Below, piece by piece: positions 58,589-64,000 of a stretch of 64,000 nt of DNA. The DNA lies in contig NZ_CP109598.1 in NCBI RefSeq assembly GCF_036327775.1, forward strand, positions 3,038,001-3,102,000, written 5' to 3'. A program made the translations under genes and the position numbers. This stretch comes from Streptomyces sp. NBC_01498. Lineage in GTDB: Bacteria > Actinomycetota > Actinomycetes > Streptomycetales > Streptomycetaceae. The first letter of the stretch is position 1; each line of letters opens with the position of its first letter. The notes beneath the pieces are model-generated. The model searched no databases. It was not told the DNA's origin and worked only from the letters and a program-made list of their open reading frames with translations.

Positions 58589-60388
58589 TCAGCCGCGCCC
58601 CGTCAAGAACTCCGCCGCCGCCAGGCCAGAGACCCGGGTCGCGCCATGGGTGATCAGGTGCACGGCGCCGGGCGCAGCGCCGTTCGGTACGCCCATCTCC
58701 ACCACCACCGCGTCCGGCCGGCTCCCCAGCAGCCGCGCCATCGCCGCCGACATCCAGCCGTGCCGTGCCGCGTCGCGCACCACCACGACCAGCGAGCGCG
58801 CCACCGCCGGGTCGAGCACCTTGCGGTCCAGCAGATCGCCGGAGTCGGCCAGATCGGCCTCCGTCAGCCGTACGGAGGTCGTACCGGGCAGCAGGTCGCT
58901 CAGCGGGGCCGCCACGCCCCACGGGGTCTGCCCGTCCACGGCCAGGTTCATCGTCGGGGACAGCTCCACGACGTGGGGCGCGCCGACGAGCGGCAGCACG
59001 GTCTCCCCGGCCCGCCCGCTCACCACGCGCAGCGCGCGCCGGGCGGCCACCAGCCCGATGTCGGACGCGACCGCGTCGGCGGTCACGGCGCGCGTACGGC
59101 TGCCGGACCAGGCGGCGAACTCGCCGACCCGCGCCGCTGCCTCCCCGAGCCGCGCCTCGGACAGCGTCCCGTCCAGTACGGCCCCCACCAGCGCACCGGT
59201 GAGCTGGTCGAACGTGGCCTCGCCCGCGTGCTCGCCGCCGACGCACACCGCGTCCGCCCCGCCGGTGACGGCCCGTACGGTGGCGCCGTCGATGCCGTAA
59301 CGGTCGGTGACCGCGCGCATCTCGATGCCGTCGGTCACCACCAGCCCGTCGAAGCCCAGCTCACCGCGGAGCAGGTCCACGAGGATGCGGGGGCTGAGGG
59401 TGGCGGGCAGTTCGGGGTCGTACGCGGAGGCGAGCAGGTGCGCGGTCATCACCACGCGTACGCCCGCCTCCATCGCCGCGACGAACGGCGGCAGCGCGAC
59501 GGCGGCGATCTCCTCCGCGCTCGCCGAGACGCGCGGCAGCCCGTGGTGGGAGTCGACCGAGGTGTCGCCGTGGCCGGGGAAGTGCTTGGCGCAGGCGGCG
59601 ACGCCCGCCGACTGGAGCCCGCGCACCCAGGCGGCGGTGTGCCGGGCGACGACGTCCGTACGGGCGCCGAAGGAACGGGCGCCGATCACCGGGTTGAGGG
59701 GGTTGGAGTTGACGTCGGCGCTGGGCGCGTAGTTGAGGGAGATCCCGGCGGCGTGGAGTTCACGCCCGATGTCACGGGCGACGGATTCGGTCAGCTCCAC
59801 GTCGTCCACGGCGCCGAGGGCGAGATTGCCCGGCCGGGAGGCGCCCGTCCAGGCTTCGAGCCGGGTCACGTCGCCGGCTTCCTCGTCGATGGCGATGACG
59901 AGGTCGCGGTTCTCGGCCCGCAGTTCGGCGGTGAGGCGGGCGACCTGTTCGGGGTCGACGATGTTCCGGCCGAAGAGGACGACGGAGGTGAGGCCGTCGG
60001 CGATGGCCCGGCGGACCCAGTCGGGCACGGTCGTGCCCACGAATCCGGGCTGGAGCACGGCCCCCGCGAGACGCGTGAGCTGCCGATGGCGAGTGCTCGC
60101 GGGACTGCTCACGGGACTGCTCACGGGACTGCTCACGAGATTGCCCACGGGCCCGGCCCCGCCGCCCCCGCCCCCACCGCCGGTAGTCGAGCTGCTCGCC
60201 GATCCGCCCGTCGGCCCGCTCGACCGACTACTCGTCGCGCCGCCGGTCGTTGCGCTGCTCGTCGCCGCGCTGCTCGTCGTCGCACTGCTGGTCACGCTGC
60301 TCGTCGCCGCGCTGCTCGTCGTCGCACTGCTGGTCACGCTGCTCGTCGCCTCGCTCGTCAGGCTGCTCGTGCGGCTGCTCGGCTCCAT
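58589..60388 (-). CDS. nagZ: Glycoside hydrolase family 3 beta-N-acetylglucosaminidase (NagZ-type)
   Basis: A 599-residue GH3 enzyme that removes terminal GlcNAc from muropeptides or chitin fragments. It has the NagZ signature CAKHFPGHGDTSVDSHHGLP near residue 260, IAIDEEAGDVTRLEAW, and the nucleophile Asp in FDGLVVTDGIEMRAV; a C-terminal GH3 domain follows. The first ~90 residues are Ser/Thr/Ala- and Gly-rich with a 14-residue repeat (VTSSATTSSAATSS) and no evident signal peptide. ATG 60388 is fixed by GGAGG 6 nt upstream. Confidence 0.92.
   Translation of the reverse strand: MEPSSRTSSLTSEATSSVTSSATTSSAATSSVTSSATTSSAATSSATTGGATSSRSSGPTGGSASSSTTGGGGGGGGAGPVGNLVSSPVSSPVSSPASTRHRQLTRLAGAVLQPGFVGTTVPDWVRRAIADGLTSVVLFGRNIVDPEQVARLTAELRAENRDLVIAIDEEAGDVTRLEAWTGASRPGNLALGAVDDVELTESVARDIGRELHAAGISLNYAPSADVNSNPLNPVIGARSFGARTDVVARHTAAWVRGLQSAGVAACAKHFPGHGDTSVDSHHGLPRVSASAEEIAAVALPPFVAAMEAGVRVVMTAHLLASAYDPELPATLSPRILVDLLRGELGFDGLVVTDGIEMRAVTDRYGIDGATVRAVTGGADAVCVGGEHAGEATFDQLTGALVGAVLDGTLSEARLGEAAARVGEFAAWSGSRTRAVTADAVASDIGLVAARRALRVVSGRAGETVLPLVGAPHVVELSPTMNLAVDGQTPWGVAAPLSDLLPGTTSVRLTEADLADSGDLLDRKVLDPAVARSLVVVVRDAARHGWMSAAMARLLGSRPDAVVVEMGVPNGAAPGAVHLITHGATRVSGLAAAEFLTGRG
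60254..60337. repeat. Perfect 42-bp tandem duplication in nagZ N terminus
   Basis: Two identical 42-bp copies beginning at 60254 and 60296, encoding a duplicated 14-residue Ser/Thr/Ala segment in frame. Perfect identity suggests a recent event. Confidence 0.9.
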
Positions 60389-60442
60389 GCGGTTCCTCCG
60401 AAGGCGCATCGCTCGGCGGCCGGCCGGGAACCGCTCGGGGAC

Positions 60443-60456
60443 TTGGTACAGGCCAA
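60443..60456. promoter_or_regulatory. DasR/GntR-like operator 1 before nagZ
   Basis: TTGG-TACAGG-CCAA. Compared with the DasR core TGGTCTAGACCA it matches 9 of 12. Confidence 0.5.
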
Positions 60457-60463
60457 TCGGATG

Positions 60464-60477
60464 TTGGCTTAGACCAA
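60464..60477. promoter_or_regulatory. DasR/GntR-like operator 2 before nagZ
   Basis: TTGG-CTTAGA-CCAA, 10 of 12 to the DasR core TGGTCTAGACCA; centred 21 bp (two helical turns) from operator 1 and 76 bp before the nagZ start. Confidence 0.55.
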
Positions 60478-60593
60478 TAGGGGTGTCAAGGAGGTATCGG
60501 ACTCTCGCGCTGTACGAACTCGACCAGGAAGCTGGCGGTTTGAACCGTCCATGAATGTCTCGTGACGGTTCGAGGGAGCCGGCGGGCAACCGC

Positions 60594-60599
60594 TAGGCT
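60594..60599 (+). promoter_or_regulatory. Probable -10 element of the metE transcript
   Basis: TAGGCT just upstream of the riboswitch; transcription would start near 60606. The -35 is not clear. Confidence 0.45.
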
Positions 60600-60611
60600 G
60601 GTTGGCGCAGC

Positions 60612-60810
60612 TGGTTCGTCCCCGTCCTTCCGGGCGGGTACGTCGTAAGAGGGAACCCGGTGGGAATCCGGGACTGCCCCGCAGCGGTGAGTGGGAACGA
60701 CCGCCGTCATGAGCACTGGGTCCGGCCGGACCTGGGAAGCGACGGCCAGTAGGTGCCCCGTACGCGACACGCGATACGGGACGTGCCCGCGAGTCCGAAG
60801 ACCTGCCCGT
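60612..60810 (+). ncRNA. Cobalamin (B12) riboswitch upstream of metE
   Basis: Conserved parts in order: AAGAGGGAA-CCCGGTGGGAATCCGGGACTGCCCCGCAGC (60647-60685), GCGACGGCCAGTAGGTGCC (60739-60757) and the closing GCGAGTCCGAAGACCTGCC (60789-60807). It lies in the 5' leader of metE, the cobalamin-independent methionine synthase, so B12 should switch metE off when MetH can work. The mechanism is probably sequestration or termination in the 185 nt before the start. Confidence 0.95.
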
Positions 60811-60996
60811 TGCCCGCGCGCGACCGATCGCGCGCGGAGATCCCGGTGACCTCGTGGGCGGGTCGGCGTACATATCGGTCGGGCGTTCGTACCTACGCGT
60901 ACGGAACGGGCCCGTCCGGTTCTGTACCCCTTCGTGTCTCCGATCCGTCGCCCGTCGCGCCGGGATCGCAGAGGACCACTCGCGAAGGAGAGTTCC

Positions 60997-63402
60997 GTGA
61001 CAGACGAGTCAACGACCGCGGCGGCACGCGCCACCGTGTACGGCTACCCCCGCCAGGGTGCCGGCCGCGAACTGAAGAAGGCCGTCGAGCGCTACTGGAA
61101 GGGCGCCATGAGCGCCGCCACCCTGCGGGAGACCGCCGCCGGGCTGCGCAGGGCGAACTGGGAGCAGCTCACCGCCGACGGCGTCCACGAGGTGCCGACC
61201 GGCGACTTCTCGTACTACGACCACGTCCTGGACACCAGCGTGATGGTCGGCGCGATCCCGGAACGGCACCGCGCGGCGACCACGGCCGACACGCGGAAAA
61301 GCACGCGGGAAGATGCGCGGGAAGGCACGCGGGAAGGCGCCGGGGACGACACCGGGAAGGACACCCGGGACGCCGCGCTGGAGGGCTACTTCGCGATGGC
61401 GCGCGGCACCCGTGACGTGGCGCCGCTGGAGATGACCAAGTGGTTCGACACGAACTACCACTACCTGGTCCCCGAGCTCGGCCCCGACACCGTCTTCACC
61501 GCCGACTCCACCCGGCAGGTCGCCGAGCTGACGGAGGCCCTCGCCCTCGGCCTCACCGCCCGGCCCGTACTGCTCGGCCCCGTCACCTACCTGCTGCTGG
61601 CCAAGCCCGCCCCCGGCGTCGCCGAGGGCTTCGAACCGCTGACCCTCCTCGACCGGCTCCTCCCGGTGTACGCGGAGATCCTCGCCGATCTGCGCGCGGC
61701 GGGCGCCGACTGGGTACAGCTCGACGAGCCCGCCCTCGTGCAGGACCGCACCCCGGCGGAACTGGCCGCCGCCGCCCGCGCCTACCACGACCTGGGCGGC
61801 GCCACCGACCGGCCGAAACTGCTGGTGGCCTCCTACTTCGACCGCCTCGGCGACGCCCTTCCGGTGCTCGCCAAATCCCCCGTCGAGGGCCTGGCTCTTG
61901 ACTTCACCGGCCCGGCCGCCGCCAACCTCGACGGTCTCGCGGCGGTCGGCGGAGTGCCCGGCAAGCGGCTGGTCGCCGGTGTGGTCGACGGCCGCAACAT
62001 CTGGATCAACGACCTGACGAAGTCCCTCGCCACCCTCGGCACGCTGCTGGGCCTCGCCGGCCACGTCGATGTCGCCCCGTCCTGCTCCCTGCTGCACGTC
62101 CCCATCGACGCGGGCGCAGAGCGGGACATCGACCCGGAGATCGCCCGCTGGCTCGCCTTCGCCCGCCAGAAGAGCACCGAGGTCGCCACCCTGGCCCGTG
62201 CCCTGGCCGGGGGCACCGGCGCGATCGCCGCCGAACTGGCCGCCAACCGCGCCGCTCTCGCGTCTCGCGCGAACTCCCCCCTGACCCGCGACCCGGCCGT
62301 GCGCGCCCGCGCGGCGGCCGTCACCGACGCGGACGCGCGCCGTTCGCAGCCGTACGAGGAACGGACCGCCGCCCAGCGGGCGCATCTGGGGCTGCCGCCG
62401 CTGCCCACGACCACCATCGGGTCCTTCCCGCAGACCACGGAGCTGCGCACCGCCCGCGCGGACCTGCGCGCCGGGCGGATCGGCACCGCCGCGTACGAGG
62501 ACCGGATCAAGGAGGAGATCCGCGACGTCGTCTCGTTCCAGGAGAAGGCCGGCCTCGACGTCCTGGTGCACGGCGAACCCGAACGCAACGACATGGTCCA
62601 GTACTTCGCCGAGCAGCTGAACGGGTACGTCGCCACGCGGCACGGCTGGGTGCAGTCGTACGGAACCCGTTACGTACGTCCCCCGGTCCTCGCCGGGGAC
62701 ATCTCGCGCCCGGAGCCGATGACGGTGCGCTGGACGTCGTACGCGCAGTCGCTCACCGACCGCCCCGTCAAGGGGATGCTCACCGGGCCCGTCACGATGC
62801 TCGCCTGGTCCTTCGTCCGGGACGACCAGCCGCTCGGCGACACCGCCCGCCAGGTGGCGCTCGCGCTGCGCGACGAGGTGGACGACCTGGAGGGCGCGGG
62901 TACGTCCGTGATCCAGGTGGACGAACCGGCGCTGCGTGAGACGCTCCCGCTGCGCGCGGACGGCCGCGCCGCGTATCTGGCGTGGGCGACCGAGTCGTTC
63001 CGGCTGACCACCGCCGGCGTCCGGCCGGACACGCAGATCCACACGCACATGTGCTACGCGGAGTTCGGCGACATCGTCCAGGCCATCGACGATCTCGACG
63101 CGGACGTGATCAGCCTGGAGGCGGCCCGCTCGCACATGCAGGTCGCGGACGAACTCGCCGCGCACGGTTACCCGCGTGAGGCGGGACCGGGCGTGTACGA
63201 CATCCACTCGCCGCGCGTGCCGAGTGCGGCGGAGGCAACGGCCCTGCTGCGCAAGGGACTTGACGCGATCCCGGCCGAGCGGCTGTGGGTGAACCCGGAC
63301 TGCGGTCTCAAGACGCGCGGCTGGCCGGAGGTCCGTACGTCGCTGGAGAACCTGGTCGCGGCGGCCCGCGAGGTCCGCGCGGGGCTCCCGACGGCGGACT
63401 GA
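60997..63402 (+). CDS. metE: Cobalamin-independent methionine synthase
   Basis: Transfers methyl from 5-methyl-THF-polyglutamate to homocysteine. An 801-residue double barrel: [97 protein letters not shown] (zinc His/Cys) and [11 protein letters not shown] (zinc Cys). An insertion of about 28 residues (roughly 98-125) of TRE/GK repeats interrupts the N-terminal domain. GTG 60997 has a GAAGGAG site. Confidence 0.97.
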   Translation: MTDESTTAAARATVYGYPRQGAGRELKKAVERYWKGAMSAATLRETAAGLRRANWEQLTADGVHEVPTGDFSYYDHVLDTSVMVGAIPERHRAATTADTRKSTREDAREGTREGAGDDTGKDTRDAALEGYFAMARGTRDVAPLEMTKWFDTNYHYLVPELGPDTVFTADSTRQVAELTEALALGLTARPVLLGPVTYLLLAKPAPGVAEGFEPLTLLDRLLPVYAEILADLRAAGADWVQLDEPALVQDRTPAELAAAARAYHDLGGATDRPKLLVASYFDRLGDALPVLAKSPVEGLALDFTGPAAANLDGLAAVGGVPGKRLVAGVVDGRNIWINDLTKSLATLGTLLGLAGHVDVAPSCSLLHVPIDAGAERDIDPEIARWLAFARQKSTEVATLARALAGGTGAIAAELAANRAALASRANSPLTRDPAVRARAAAVTDADARRSQPYEERTAAQRAHLGLPPLPTTTIGSFPQTTELRTARADLRAGRIGTAAYEDRIKEEIRDVVSFQEKAGLDVLVHGEPERNDMVQYFAEQLNGYVATRHGWVQSYGTRYVRPPVLAGDISRPEPMTVRWTSYAQSLTDRPVKGMLTGPVTMLAWSFVRDDQPLGDTARQVALALRDEVDDLEGAGTSVIQVDEPALRETLPLRADGRAAYLAWATESFRLTTAGVRPDTQIHTHMCYAEFGDIVQAIDDLDADVISLEAARSHMQVADELAAHGYPREAGPGVYDIHSPRVPSAAEATALLRKGLDAIPAERLWVNPDCGLKTRGWPEVRTSLENLVAAAREVRAGLPTAD
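61289..61372. repeat. In-frame 12-bp tandem repeat in metE
   Basis: Degenerate copies of GCACGCGGGAAG encode Thr-Arg-Glu-x-type repeats, expanding MetE by about 28 residues without breaking the frame. Confidence 0.85.
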
Positions 63403-63414
63403 CACGGAGCACCC

Positions 63415-63445
63415 GGTGCGGCCAGGGCGGGGCCCTGGCCGCACC
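63415..63445 (+). terminator. metE terminator hairpin
   Basis: Perfect 13-bp stem (63415-63427 with 63433-63445) with a 5-nt loop, 12 bp beyond the stop. Confidence 0.8.
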
Positions 63446-63672
63446 CGGGGTACGAACCCCGTCGCACAACTCCCCAGCCGCACAGGGGGTAGGCACTCCC
63501 AGCCGCACAACTCCCCAGCCGCACCTGGGACACAAACCCCCGGTCGCACAACTCCCCGCCCGCACAAGGGGTACGCCCCCGACCCGGGCGCGCCCGCCCC
63601 CCGGCACCCGCCCCCGGCGCCCGCCACCAAGGCCCCCGCCCCCAGGCACCCAGGCACCCAGGCACCCCGACG
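63432..63672. repeat. 41-bp tandem repeats and 8-bp repeats between convergent genes
   Basis: G(T/C)CGCACAACTCCCC starts at 63461, 63502 and 63543 (exact 41-bp steps), with a partial copy before it. Near the right end ACCCAGGC repeats at 8-bp steps (about 63640-63668), reaching the stop of the GNAT gene. Confidence 0.9.
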
Positions 63673-63673
63673 G

Positions 63674-64000
63674 TCACACCCCGAACAGCGCCAACGACGG
63701 CTCCAGCCCGTGGAGTTCGACCGGCACCGTGCGGTGCGCCTCCCAGTCCGCGCGCTCCAGGCGCAGCCGCCGCTGCGTACGGGCCTCGCCCCGTACGGAC
63801 ACCACCTCCAGCCCGTCCGGGCGGTAACCGAGCTTCTCCGACACCCGCAGCGACGCCGCGTTGTCGGTCATCGCGCCCGATGTCAGGCAGCGCGCCCCCA
63901 GCCCCTCGAACGCCAGATGCAGCAGGGCCGCCCGCATCTCCGTACCGATGCCGCGCCCCTGGTACGCGCGCCCCAGCCACGAGCCCGACTGCGCCTCGCC
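63674..64000 (-). CDS. GNAT acetyltransferase (RimJ/RimL type), cut by window edge
   Basis: The C-terminal 108 residues are visible; the N terminus lies beyond the window. The acetyl-CoA site [26 protein letters not shown] and the C-terminal [43 protein letters not shown] identify a ribosomal-protein or small-molecule N-acetyltransferase of the RimJ/RimL group. The frame is open to the last base. Confidence 0.88.
   Translation of the reverse strand, partial: GEAQSGSWLGRAYQGRGIGTEMRAALLHLAFEGLGARCLTSGAMTDNAASLRVSEKLGYRPDGLEVVSVRGEARTQRRLRLERADWEAHRTVPVELHGLEPSLALFGV

Noticed and set aside
60612..60810. Considered an SAM riboswitch or T-box before metE
   Set aside because: The conserved blocks are those of the cobalamin riboswitch; no T-box or SAM-I core is present.

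Overview
The window is high-GC DNA (roughly 70% or more, with strong G/C third-codon bias and many GTG starts) from a Streptomyces or very close relative. Lsr2, a ClpC/FtsH pair, NuoD2, XRE/DUF5753-ATPase-DUF397 genes, DUF397, DUF3180 and a metalloprotease of the F420-associated family all point there. From memory the order clpC - lsr2 - nadC/nadB/panC - nuoD2 - folP/B/K/E - ftsH - hpt - tilS - dacB - ppa matches the S. coelicolor SCO3373-SCO3435 core region. It is therefore mostly a core-chromosome segment with local accessory insertions. No rRNA or tRNA gene, prophage, CRISPR array or complete IS was seen.

Layout. 1-7.4 kb: clpC with its terminator and two ClgR-like sites, a DNA primase/polymerase-like protein, lsr2, a GNAT N-acetyltransferase, a BlaI-type regulator and two small hypotheticals. 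7.4-13.1 kb: a tightly overlapping five-gene minus-strand operon for NAD and CoA precursors (DUF2520 dehydrogenase, panC, nadB, nadC, coaX). 13.2-17 kb: a threonine-aldolase-like enzyme and a NarL-type two-component system. 17-19.3 kb: a MidA/NDUFAF7-like methyltransferase overlapping an orphan nuoD2. 19.3-20.2 kb: a 238-bp MITE next to an 85/107-bp minisatellite. 20.2-25.6 kb: a coiled-coil membrane protein and a glycine-betaine type ABC transporter, with the ATPase gene divergent from the other components. 25.8-29.7 kb: folate genes folP, folB, folK, folE. 29.8-37.6 kb: ftsH, hpt, tilS, a zinc metalloprotease, dacB and ppa. 37.8-49.3 kb: ThrE-like exporter, DedA, ClC-like channel, wrbA, gadB, a PadR-controlled drug ABC exporter and an aldehyde dehydrogenase. 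49.4-51.5 kb: a regulator/ATPase/DUF397 trio. 51.7-58.4 kb: lipoprotein, DUF2786 protein, sugar acetyltransferase, quinone oxidoreductase, a short family-A DNA polymerase and a VOC protein. 58.5-64 kb: NagZ-type glucosaminidase, cobalamin riboswitch plus metE, and a GNAT gene cut by the window edge.

Themes. (1) Every convergent gene pair here with more than about 140 bp between the stops holds its own locus-specific direct-repeat array, sometimes reaching into the stop codon. Similar in-frame repeats expand several proteins (MetE, NagZ, TilS, BlaI tail). (2) The orphan NuoD2 keeps the arginine that NDUFAF7 methylates in mitochondria but has Trp in place of the quinone-site Tyr and Glu in place of the paired Asp, and it is translationally coupled to a NDUFAF7-like methyltransferase. 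(3) Several candidate regulatory circuits can be read directly: three PadR operators, a shared ~30-bp element in front of the ATPase and DUF397 genes, paired DasR/GntR-like sites before nagZ, tandem DnaA boxes, and ClgR-like sites before clpC.
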